This document shows positions 20,448-30,775 of a DNA stretch of 57,494 nt, piece by piece. The stretch covers positions 1 to 57,494 of the forward strand of contig JADNRV010000303.1 of assembly GCA_015499995.1 (NCBI GenBank). The letters are read 5' to 3'. Every line of letters starts with the position of its first letter. The stretch's first letter is position 1. Source of the DNA: Flammula alnicola. Its lineage: Eukaryota; Basidiomycota; Agaricomycetes; Agaricales; Strophariaceae. Below the pieces are notes generated by a model. It did not search any database. It was not told where the DNA came from and worked only from the letters and a program-made list of their open reading frames with translations. Made by a program: the position numbers and the translations under genes.

Positions 20448-22060
20448 GTTAAACCCTTCTATTTTTTCGGTAGCATGTGCTGTCGAGAGCGATGTGGGTG
20501 AAGAGTCAGACCCTTCACCACGCCCCATATCTGCTCATATTTTTGATCCTTCTGCTATCTTTTATTCTTATGCTGTATCCATTGCTCCGCTATCTTCGTC
20601 GCACTCGCATCACGTACCTGTACTGCCCATGACCATTGCATCTTCTCCGTTAAGTCCAGATTCTTTATATACGCATCAACCCCCAGCATATTCTCCTCCT
20701 ACCTCTATTGTATCTGTTACCACTCCAAGCATCCCGAACTCCTCGTCGACATCATCTCTTTTTACAAACCACCCTCTGCCGAATTCACATCGCATTATCA
20801 TCCCGCGGAAGCCAAAGGCTGGCTGTGAAATCACTCCTAGCGCCCTACGCCCTCATGTTGCCGCTGCCGACCGCCTTTTCATCTGGGACACCCCGTTCGC
20901 CATCCAGCATTGATCACAATTACATGGTCTCCTCCCTGAGGTACTCGTCGATCCAGTCTTGATGACGATCCGTGGCGCTTTAGCGCCCGCTACAAAATCA
21001 TCATACGCCGCGGGTCCTCTCCGGTGGACCCAATTCTGTGACAAGTACTCCATCCCGGAGGAGAGCAGGATGCCGGCCTCATATGCCCTAATCTGCGGGT
21101 TCATAGCCGAACACAAAGGCCTACAGACTGGCGGAACCATCAAGGGCTGGCTCTCAGGCATCCGGAGCTGGCACCTGGTCAACCATGCACCGTGGCACGG
21201 CGAAGATGACCCTTGGGTCGAATTTGCTCGCGCTTCAGCCAACAAGGAGGGCACGAAGCACAAGCGCCCATTACGAGCGCCCGTCTCTGTCGAGCACCTC
21301 TCATGCTTGCGCCGGGCGCTCACGCTCTCCAACCCTTTCCATGCGGCTGTATGGGCTGTCGCTCTGTGCACCTTCTGGGGTTGCCGACGTTTGGGCGAGA
21401 CCACAGTCTCTGTCGACGCATCCTTCGATGCAACATACCATGTCCTTCGCTCTGCATCGTATGTCCAATATACGATGCTATCATACCTTCACATACTAAC
21501 ACTGATGTTTTTCCAGTGTTAATTTTCGCGAGCTGCGTGACGGCACTCGTTCAGTGCACTTTCGCATCCCATGGACCAAAACGACAAAGAGCGAGGGCGC
21601 CGCGGTCATCCTCACTGCACGCAACGATAACCTGTGCCCTCGCGAAGCTCTCCGCAACCACCTCGCTATCAATTTCGATGTTTCACCCTCCGCAGCCCTC
21701 TTCGCATATCGCCTCGAAACCGGCGGCTCCAAGAATATGATCAAACACACATTCTTGAGCTTTGTCTCTTCCGTTTGGAAGTCGGCATTGCTCGCTCATG
21801 TTCTTGGCCACAGTTTCCGAATAGGAGGCGCCGTCGAACTCCTGCTGGCTGGCGTACCTCCGGAGATCGTGGCAGCAACAGGAGGATGGACCTCGCTAGC
21901 CTTTCTCATCTACTGGCGCCGCATGGAAGAAATCCTTCCCATGAGCACCTCGAAGGCCTACAAAAAGACTCACATAGACGATCTGGCATCAATTTTCGAA
22001 CAATTCCGTATAAACCAAAACATTTCTCGTTCCACGCTCGACAACTTAACGGACGCTTAA
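20416..22060 (+). pseudogene. Tyrosine recombinase of the second retrotransposon (one stop, one intron)
   Basis: The frame begins 32 nt inside the end of the RT frame. About 165 serine/proline-rich residues end at an in-frame TGA (20911-20913) directly after DRLFIWDTPFAIQH; the same frame stays open beyond it. The core-binding domain follows (TIRGALAPATKSSYAAGPLR). A 58-nt intron (21459-21516, GTATGT, branch-like ACTAAC, TTCCAG) splits the catalytic domain after HVLRSAS. Catalytic residues are in CRRLGET, GHSFRIGGA (histidine kept) and GGWTSLAFLIYWRR. If translation starts at the ATG at 20962, an apparently complete catalytic unit remains, so activity cannot be excluded. Confidence 0.8.
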
Positions 22061-23344
22061 CATACTTATTAACCAGATGTAACTTATTCTTATATGCAGT
22101 TAACCTTTACCTTATTCCTCCTGCTGTTCCCTGACCATTATCACGCCCTGCATTTATTTGTATACTACATGATTGTTTCAAAACTTTGCGACTGTATTTG
22201 TTCTGATCTACAAAACATATCATAAGATCAACTCATGAATTGACCCAGAGCTTCACTCAGGTTGGGGTGTCAGTCTGGCCTCTGTTTGCCTCATCCAACC
22301 TGCCAGCTGTGAGTTCCACTCTGGTTGGTATAGCGGGTTTGGATTTCGGCATCCACATGCCACAAACCGACTTGTCCAGACGCTCAGGTTTTCTCGGGCT
22401 TCTCAGCTTTCAATTCCGAAATTCGGATCGAAATGCTGATCGTCTCAGGATCACGTGCACGGTTGGTCATCCATCCGGCCCGGTTCAGAGTGAAAGGTCT
22501 TTGGAACACGCGCCGTCATCAGGCCGAGTCCAAAGTGCCGAATTTCTGAATTTTCGCAAAGCCCGCGAAAACCCAGGCACAAAACAAGAAAACCTGTGCT
22601 AGGTTATCTTGTCCCCACCATTCTCTTGTGAACATATACTCATTTGTTTCCTCCCAACACCACATTCTTTGGTGACACACACGCCAAACTTATCTTATCC
22701 GTGCTTGCAGAAAGTCTGGGCCTGTGAAATCCGGACACGTCTCGGTGTTTGGGCTTTGAGAAATCGAAAACTTCCTAAAATTCGCTAGAATCCAAAGGAC
22801 TGTTGGTAGCATGCTCACTGTAAAAATTTCAGCTAATCCTCGAAAAACTGAGGTTTGACGAGCGCGTCGGTGATTTTCCGAGATGGCGAGAGACATCGCC
22901 ACAAATGCTGACTCATCTCGCAAGACACTCCTTTTTTCGGCCATTCGTCACAAATGCGCCGGCCCGGAAAACCCCGGTCTATTTTTTTTGTTGTCTTGTC
23001 CGAATACTTCGACTACTGCTTTTCGTGAAAAAGACTCCAGATGCCTGCGCAGCCATTGAATATGCAAACCTTGCAACAGACAGCGACTTTCCTTGTCATG
23101 AACCACCACATGGCATATTTTGACAGGCCGTTGTTGCCCCCAAGTTGCCCCGGGTGTGCCACTGTACCTGAATCCATTGTTCGTTAGTGGCCATACTTCT
23201 CCTTTTCGTGAATTCTGGCCCGTCTCAAAAACAGATAGATCAAACTCACACCATCAACCCACTGGCTGTATATAAGGTATCCTGTCGAGCCGAATCCAAC
23301 CACCACTCCTTCAACCTGCGTTGATTCTTGCCTTTTTGCGCCGC
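22061..23344. other. Intergenic region ahead of the first F-box gene
   Basis: No gene seen. A TATATAA box lies at 23269-23275, about 70 nt before the F-box gene start, followed by a pyrimidine-rich leader. The rest has no repeat I can define. Confidence 0.5.
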
Positions 23345-24772
23345 ATGGACTCCCGAGCTATTGAACGTCTATTATCATCCAATGAGCCGCCCCATACTAC
23401 TGAGACGGTTTGTGTCACTGATACCATCCAGACCCTCGAGACGGAACTTCGGCAGCGTGCCATCCTCAAGCGCAATCTCTTTCAATGTCTCGCCGCTATC
23501 AGCAGCACCGAAGAACGCTTAGCCACGGAAATAGCCAAACTCAAGGCCATTGTATGCATCATGCGCAGAATGCCACATGAGCTAATCGTAATCGTGGTCG
23601 GCTTCGCTTACGATGGGAGGCGTCCACACGAACTTTTGGAATACGCTCGCGTGAGCAAGCGGTGGAGAGAAGCAATTATGTCTGCTCCATGTCTATGGAA
23701 TGTCGTTACTCTCCCGAAACAGATTATCGTGGATGTCGAGCGCGTCATTGAAGGACTCAAAAATTGGATCGCTCGCTCGGGTCTTCTCCCGCTTTGGATA
23801 TCATTCGAGACGACGACAGTGAATTGGGCTGACGCTCGCGCTATCATGGCCGCCTTTCCAGAAAAGAAGAGGTGGAAGGGTCTCAAGCTCGGCCCCCGGT
23901 TCGTTGAAGCTCACTTTACAGGAAATACCTCGACAGCATTTCGAAGTAAGCGCTTTCTTAGCGCACATACAGACGATATGTCGTGCAATTTCCCTCTGCA
24001 TTCATTATCCATCACATCGAAATCTGTTATATCGATCTCCAATTTCTCGGCATCCTGGCACACTCTGCGCACATTATACCTGGATTCTTCGTCTTTGTCG
24101 GCGGACTATTTGTTAATTTTGAGCAGGTGCAACAGTCTCGAAGATTGTACCCTTACTTTTTGCATTGCAGATCCGGCATTGGATGCCTTAATTTCAGCCG
24201 ACGTGCAGAACTTCATACCGGCCCAAACGACCTTACCATACCTTAGGAAACTAGCCCTACTCAACTTCAGGTCCACATCAGGGATTCTTCCGTTTTTGTG
24301 TCTTCCAACCTTGGTAGACGTCACTCTACATGCCACTACCTCCAAGCACGTCCGCCACCACCGTCGTCTGCGAGATTCAGGCGTTGTAAAGGATCTAACG
24401 GAACTTCTCGCGCGTTCTGCATGTCATCTCGAGAAATTATCGTTGAAGGAAGTGATTATGGACGAGAATTTTTATCTTCCGCAACTCCTTCCTCATCTAG
24501 GCTTTGTTACCGATTTAGTTGTTGGACATTCGCACTTGGATTATCCCGCACTTCTTGACGCAGTCGCCAATGGAGAACATTTGAGGTACCTCAAATATCT
24601 TCATTTGATTGTTCCCGCAGACAGAACCACTACCCATCCCTTTCTCGAGAGCGTACCTCGCCATTCAAGCCTTATAGAAGTTCGACTAGATTGCAGTGGT
24701 GCGGGTCCGGATTATGGCTCTCCTGATGCCAGTATTTTATGGCGGAGGGGCTCGGCAGTTGATACCACATAG
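23345..24772 (+). CDS. F-box protein
   Basis: 475 residues, apparently a single exon. F-box proteins bind SKP1 and bring targets to an SCF ubiquitin ligase. A predicted coiled coil (about residues 25-70, TLETELRQRAILKRN) precedes an F-box at about 75-120 (MPHELIVIVVGF, ARVSKRWREA, APCLWNVV), the arrangement common in the large F-box families of mushrooms. The C-terminal 350 residues show irregular leucine-rich spacing (LHSLSITSKS, LRTLYLDSSS, LRKLALLNF). I chose the ATG at 23345 because the upstream frame has no other ATG and the TATA box is well placed. Target unknown. Confidence 0.85.
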   Translation: MDSRAIERLLSSNEPPHTTETVCVTDTIQTLETELRQRAILKRNLFQCLAAISSTEERLATEIAKLKAIVCIMRRMPHELIVIVVGFAYDGRRPHELLEYARVSKRWREAIMSAPCLWNVVTLPKQIIVDVERVIEGLKNWIARSGLLPLWISFETTTVNWADARAIMAAFPEKKRWKGLKLGPRFVEAHFTGNTSTAFRSKRFLSAHTDDMSCNFPLHSLSITSKSVISISNFSASWHTLRTLYLDSSSLSADYLLILSRCNSLEDCTLTFCIADPALDALISADVQNFIPAQTTLPYLRKLALLNFRSTSGILPFLCLPTLVDVTLHATTSKHVRHHRRLRDSGVVKDLTELLARSACHLEKLSLKEVIMDENFYLPQLLPHLGFVTDLVVGHSHLDYPALLDAVANGEHLRYLKYLHLIVPADRTTTHPFLESVPRHSSLIEVRLDCSGAGPDYGSPDASILWRRGSAVDTT

Positions 24773-24826
24773 TGGTGCGATTTAGATGCTTTATCTTTTC
24801 CCTGTTCATATCCTCTCATATCCTTC

Positions 24827-26029
24827 ATGTCCGTTAATCTACGGGCTCAGCGTCCGCAGGTCGAGTGGCTGCCTTCATTTACTGAATTTATACGTAATTA
24901 TACTCGCAGCTGGACCTATATATCGTCTCCTGATAGGATGATAGAATGCTTCTACACGCCTCAAGGCCTCACGTGTGACGTGAGCATCCTAATATCGCGT
25001 CGAGCCAAAGCGAGTTATTAATTAACTCTGGTTCACAGGATATGGCGGCCATGAAAAAGAATGGACGAGAATCCGTTCATCCTGCCCCTCCGCAAGACTT
25101 TGGGTCCGGACAAGGTATGCATGTGTGCGCAAACTATATGTACAACCGTCGAGTCCGGATACTGAGCTACTGATAGGTAGATTAGTCTTGACACTTTGCA
25201 GAGTCGATTCTTCAGGAAAATACCCGCACGCAGTAGTTCCATTTCCCGAATCATACGAAGTAAGCGAAGTTCGAATACATTTCATATACGCTAACTCGTT
25301 TTCATTCGAATCGGTGTACAGATCGCGGTTCACGATGCTTTGGAGGTGTTTTCCGCGATATTACCACCTGGGACAGAAACCGTTGCTCTAAAGTGCGCAA
25401 CGGGGATGAATTCGGATGGAACTATTAGGGAGTGGGCCGTCATGCGTCCGGCGGATTGGTCGACGCTGGTGAATCCATCTGGAGACACAGTGGGCGTCTT
25501 CCTCCCTGCATCCATCGACAGTATACCATCCGTTGCCGAAACATCACTCCAGGTTGGTCAACTTTTCTTACTCTAAGTTAGCGATCATCATCGATTCACA
25601 AGGTTTATCGGCAGTCTTCACCGACGAACACTGGGACACATGAGAAAGACCTTCGATCTCCTAAACTGATATGTCTCGTCAGAGTCCGTTTAAATCAAGT
25701 TCCACAAGAGCAGCGGGCTCTGATTGCCACCAACTCGTACCAGGCACGTCCTTCCGGTTCCCAACGTCATATATAGAGATCCATTTTTCATACCCCTTCG
25801 CTAATATCACTTAATGCAGGAGTGCTTAGAGCTAGCGTTCACCCATTTAGACTTCTGGCGCGGCTCAGGGAGCTCGCATAAGCCTGAGAGTGTCATTCGC
25901 TTGGAGGGATTCGTGGAGGATTGGACTGGGAAGGGCGTATGGTCGACGATAGCCAATGCGGCAGCCTTTGAGCGGGTTCTAGAGATTCAAGGGGAGCCGA
26001 TCAATCTCCGTGTTTCTTGGTCGCAATAG
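24827..26029 (+). CDS. Unrecognised multi-exon gene
   Basis: At least five coding pieces: about 24827-24970 (MSVNLRAQRPQVEW), 25039-25115 (GYGGHEKEWTRIRSSC), 25203-25259 (RVDSSGKYPHAVVPF), 25321-25554 (IAVHDALEVFSAILPP to VAETSLQ), 25603-25743 (VYRQSSPTNTGTHEK to TNSYQ) and 25820-26029 (ECLELAFTHLDFW to VSWSQ). Phases agree between the later exons. The 25744 donor is GCACGT after CAG, a GC-AG intron. The first junction is unresolved: no GT donor gives the right phase with a normal intron length, but a GC donor after CCTCAAG would. I recognise no domain. Independence from the F-box gene just upstream is likely, not proven. Confidence 0.6.
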
Positions 26030-26562
26030 AACGGAGGGATATATCCCTGGGATCACAGGATTACTTGATTTTATGTTGATTTCACATCGTAAGCCTACAT
26101 ACAACAGGTACGCCGCTTGATGCAGAACAAACATAGACGTACGTACTGTCCGCAAAAAAGGTGGATCCAAATCAATAAATCATGGAACATTCGACCCGCG
26201 TTTCAAAATATATGATTTGGTTAGACTGATGGAATAGGGTGTGGTGGCGGGGTACAGAAACTGGGAGCGTTCCAGACACGTTTTGAGGGTATATGGTTAG
26301 AAAGAGGTGGAGTGGGAGGTGATAATGTCTGTGATGGAATGAAGGATGATTTGACAATTCATCGACATGGACTTGGCGATGGGGTCAGTAGATAGCGATC
26401 GTGAGATGAACGGATGGGGATGTCAGACAGAACAAGGTGTGGTTGGAAAATCAAGGAGAAAAATCCAAATGAGGAAAGAATAGCGTGAACGCCATGGAAG
26501 GAAAATGGGTTCCGCATAGTGTTGTTGACATCCGACGATATCCATAGATCGACATGGGGTCG
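26030..26562. other. Short intergenic region between convergent genes
   Basis: Lies between the 3' ends of the unrecognised plus-strand gene and the minus-strand CFEM gene. Probably holds both 3' untranslated regions. No further gene seen. Confidence 0.5.
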
Positions 26563-27460
26563 CTACAACAGAATGGCGCCAGCCAGGCACAGTACGATGG
26601 GTAAAACAATTCCAAATCCAACGTCGCCTCGTGCTGCAGCACCAGAAAGACTCGAGGTCTGCGGTAGAACCACAGTTTGTACGACGACGAGCGTGCTACT
26701 TCCAGACTGCGAGGTTGACAGCCCAGTCCCAATACCAGTGTTGATAGGGCTAGGGCTACTCGGGCCAGTTGTGACGGTAGGGGTAGATGCGGGGGCAATG
26801 GGTGGAGATGGTGTGGCAACACGAGGAGTTGTGCTGCTGACAACAGAGGCAGACGTCGTATGGGAGGGGGAAACGGTGGCAGACAAGGTGCTGGATGCAC
26901 TTGAGGAGGCAGAAGACGACGCAGAAATCGTGGATGAAGGTTCTGTGGGTAGGAGCGTGTTATATGTGAGCGTGTTATTCGTGGGCATCAAAACGAAGAC
27001 GATGAAACTCGAAGCTCAGGGAGACGGGAAGGAGGCAAGAGGAGTATCTAGAAGAAAGACGTACGAGCTGCACACATTGCCCCTAAAACTCCGCTAGCTG
27101 AGCTTCTATCCTCAACGCTACAGACGCCAGGAGCGCTTGCGCACTTCATGGTGCCTGACGCGAAAGCCGGATGAGCGCAAAGACACGTTGTATCGGTCCT
27201 GGAAGTAAAACATCAGTCCATATATTCCGGACAAAAGAGAATAGAAAAGCGAGAAGAAGTATTATTCTGGGATGGGTACCACGTCTAAAAGATACGTACA
27301 ACTTGCATCCAACGAGGGCAGCATTATTCTCCGCACAAGGGGTTGCACATGGTGGGAGGTCGGTTGCGTCAACACCTTGCGCGGTTGTGTGAGCAACCAA
27401 GCCTAGGGTGAGACCGAGTGCAAGTAATATCTTCAAGTTGAATGACAATGAAGGAGCCAT
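26563..27460 (-). CDS. CFEM-domain protein with GPI-anchor signal
   Basis: 248 residues from exons 27460-27300, 27198-27065 and 27014-26563. Fungal CFEM proteins sit on the cell wall or plasma membrane, some binding haem; this one's ligand is unknown. A signal peptide (MAPSLSFNLKILLALGL to TTAQ) is followed by a CFEM domain with the full set of eight cysteines: LPPCATPCAEN, LVGCKLTDTTCLCAHP, MKCASAPGVC and GAMCAA. Then comes a serine/threonine-rich stalk of about 100 residues and a hydrophobic C-terminal tail (FGIVLPIVLCLAGAILL) ending at the stop, the signature of GPI addition. Introns are 101 and 50 nt; the first splits CK-L-T, the second acceptor (CCTGAG) was chosen because the nearer AG would give a stop. 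Confidence 0.9.
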
Positions 27461-29325
27461 GATTAGGTTGAGTGGGATAGAAGTATGGAGGATTTGACGT
27501 GGGGAGCTCGAACAACCCACAACCTGTTTCAAGGAAATGTCAGGTCCGACATACAAAGAGCAGCTGGCAAGGAAACGCACAGATATCTGATCCAGAGACC
27601 GAGTAAATGACAGGACGGGGGTGACCCAGCAATTATGCTACCAATCGTAGGTACCAAGAAAGCAGTTGCAAAGAATGTGGTGGTTACAGCCAAAAGTTAT
27701 TGAAACAAACTTGACAGTGCGGGAAGAGCGTGGGAAGGAGCGGGCCCCCGCTCACACGCCGACCACCGTGTGCTTTTTCAACTTGACATCACCTTTATAC
27801 TTGACTACTTATATTCCCAAATTTGACGCTCAGAGAGCCCCGAAACAAAATCCAGGAAACGACGCACGGATTGCGATATGTTTCCCACGTCTACAGGCTA
27901 TTTCAGTTCCGAGAACTCAGACATGGCCCATATATATGATGTAGGTTATTTGAGCTTTTTGTAAAAATCAATAAATAGGTACGTCCTCACAAAGACGAGT
28001 CGACTATTGATGAACATAAGTACCATTCACCCATATACATGGGGGAACCGGATAAATGTGAGTCAAAGTTGGCATCTTGCCCACGTTACGAGCGAGCCTC
28101 GTCCTGTCTGTCATTTCTAGATCATTTGCGAAATGTTCGGAGTAGCTTTTATTCCGGTAAATATTCTGTACGCCCGTTCTTCAGAATTATAGTAGATAAC
28201 TTACGCATAGACTCCCAAGATCCGGGATTGTTTTTGGGTCTAACGACGTCACAATTGGGTGATCCCTTCACTTCAACGGACATCTCGAAGACACTGCCCT
28301 GCAACCACGGTTAGGGCTTCTCCCCGACACTATTGACTCACGCCATGCACAAATCCCTAGGCCGCCTTGTTTAGTACGTTCTTAGACACGAATATGATTC
28401 TTTCACGTCGTGTGGGGTATTATAATCAATTCTACGCGTATTCTCCAACCCATCTCGTTTTCTCAGTTATATGACTTGGATGAGGAACCTCCTCTACTAA
28501 TATTGCCGCATGAGCTAAACGACCTCATGGTTACGGTTATTTGGCATACAAATCCGACAGGGCATTCGTGGAAGTATTGTAGAAAATATACGCAGGTATT
28601 CGCTTGCAAGGCAACAGAAATAGACCCTCAGACAAGCTTTCCGCAATTGAAACCAGTTCCATTAAGGAAAAATCGTGCATTGAAAGCAGGGACGTGTCGC
28701 TTTCTTTCACTTTGCCTCCTCTGGTTAATGTCCGCAATCCAGGGAAGATATTTATCTCTCGCGTATTTCATCCTGGACCACACGAGGTACGAGATTTACT
28801 TGCCTCGAGTCTTGAATTTTATTTTCCCTGCAACGGACACGGCGATGTAAGTAAATACCAGGCCCGTGAATCAAGGTTTGAAGGCGTCGGGAAGAAATAT
28901 TATTGGTCAAGAGGGTTTCATTGTGGGAATACTGATTGTTTGGGGCGATTGGCTGCTGTGTTGAACACGGACAAGCTGCGCCCTTCTGTTTTGGGGGGTT
29001 TTCTCCTTCCTTCCTCAGTTTAATCTTTTTCATACAAGCATTCCCGAGCCATGCTTAAAAATCCCCCCCAATTTCATTCCGTAAAACCCCTCTCCCTCCT
29101 GCCAGACGGCTCCTGGATTTTTGGGACGCGTAATCAAGCTATCATCCAAGAACCTAGTGAGATGCATCCCAAGCTGGCCTTCTGCACTCATGCTGACGAC
29201 TTTTCCCCCCTTATAAGACAAAACAGGAAGGAATTTCTTGGTAGGTGTCGTTCTCCAAACCTTGACCTAACGGTCGTTGCATTCTCATCGCATTCGTCAT
29301 CACGCCAGCAGCAGAAATTTTAGCG
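27461..29325. other. Intergenic region with a possible small gene
   Basis: On the plus strand 28390-29023 contains overlapping protein-like frames (ILPHELNDLMVTVIWHT; LVNVRNPGKIFISRVFHPGP; LLASSLEFYFPCNGHGDV). They may be exons of one unrecognised gene, with a possible donor after CCACACGAG, but I could not settle a model. The rest shows no gene. The short stretch before 29326 would be the F-box promoter. Confidence 0.3.
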
Positions 29326-30775
29326 ATGCCAGCGCCAGGTTCGCAATACTCGTATATTGTGCCAGACAACGTTCTCCGGCGCATTCTCGTGTTCTCTGGC
29401 ATGAATGAGCCAGTACGCCTACCCTTCCGGCCAGAAGAGCCTCGATACATCCTCAGTCAAGTTTCAAGGCAATGGCGGGATGGCGTTCAATCTACCACCT
29501 CGTTTTGGGACCACATTTATCTTACACCCGTCCTTCCTCAGCACTCCTCGACTCTACTTGGTCACTTTTTCCGATGCCTCCTCAGAAGCGGAAACAACGC
29601 TCTTTCACTCAACTTCCATATGATCACTGGCGGATGGAGTTTTAGCATTGTCAACTGGATCATTAGGCCCAACGCCGAACGCATCAAATCCCTTACGTGT
29701 CTTTTATATGGCCAAGATATCGAGACTTTCTTGAATATCCAAGAGGGACGCTTCCGGGTTCTCGAGGCGGTCGATAATAGATATTGCATTTATGAACTCC
29801 GCGACCTCACTCCTTTCGTCGTTCACAATGGAGCAATGGTTGAACTTCACGGTATTTTGTTCCCTTCCACATATTCGCCAAGTCACCTTGCACATCCTAA
29901 ACGGCCTCCACCCCTTCGATCTTCGTTTACCTTGGAGGCAGTTGACCGCACTTGACATGGGAACCACCGCCATGCCGCCCGATGTGTTTATCAAAATCAT
30001 AGGCGAAGCGCGGTCGTCCCTCCGCGATGCCTTCTTTCAGATCAGGTTCCATAAACCCGCTTGCCCTGGACTTCGACTCGCACCTAGGGAAATCACCCTA
30101 AAGAAATTAGAAACACTGCGCTTCAGACTCATCTATCCAACCCAGGACCCTCGGCTCTTTGCACTCCTTCGCTTCCCGAATCTTAGAGACCTGTATATCG
30201 AAATGCATGACGTTTTTCAGGACTGGGATATGGAGATGTATACTGATATTCTTCGCCGCTCGACCAAGTCTTTGCGATACCTACAATTGTCTGACTTTTC
30301 ACAACAAGGATCCAACATGCCGCCACCGAACAGACGACACCGCGACACATCTTACCACGAGTTGGAGAGGTTCTTCACGGTTGTCCGTAACATAAACTTC
30401 CTACACCTGCCACTGAGTGTCCACATCCATGCAAGCACAATGGAGAAGTTGGCCACAGGGGAGTTACTTCCTCGGCTAACTACGCTCGAGTTAGGCTCCA
30501 TAAACGGGAAGGATGTCCTATCCATGGTTAAAAGAAGGAACGAGGCTGTTCTGAGCCACTCGCTGGCCCCTGGACCCTCATCCTCAACATGCACATATTT
30601 ATCCTTTCTTTATCTTGTGATTCCTCGTTCAAGTTGCAGACCGGAGGAGAAACGAGATTTCGACAAGGAAGTGGAGGTGCTCCGTTCGCTTGGGGTCGTC
30701 TGTCGCATAGAGCCTACGGATGGCCTTCCGCTCGAAATGGGGAGAGAGAGGGAAGTAAAAGTTGTACATATATAG
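29326..30775 (+). CDS. F-box-like protein with one frame break
   Basis: The first frame (29326 to about 29850) begins MPAPGSQYSYIVPDN and has an F-box-like segment at about residues 12-65 (VPDNVLRRILVFS, LSQVSRQWRDGV, FWDHIYL). The second frame (about 29850-30775) continues with leucine-rich-type sequence (IRQVTLHILNGLHPF, LRFPNLRDLYIEM, LRYLQLSDFS) to VKVVHI. The two frames overlap for about 160 nt and the switch is needed once. Either a one-base change broke the gene, or a 31-nt GTATTT...CCAAG segment (29851-29881) is removed, which joins VELH to VTLHILNG in frame; that is very short for an intron. Function as for other SCF adaptors if intact. Confidence 0.7.

Larger units (their letters stand above)
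16969..22060 (+). mobile_element. Second tyrosine-recombinase retrotransposon, intron-bearing
   Basis: Gag, RT-RNase H and tyrosine recombinase frames in the same order as in DIRS/Ngaro elements, but clearly a different lineage from the element at 3479-9810: RT motif YEDD instead of YVDE and recombinase box HSFR instead of QSMR. The RT and recombinase frames are each interrupted by a spliceosomal intron. One in-frame stop lies at 20911-20913 ahead of the recombinase core. The limits given are those of the coding part only, since terminal repeats were not found. Confidence 0.85.
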
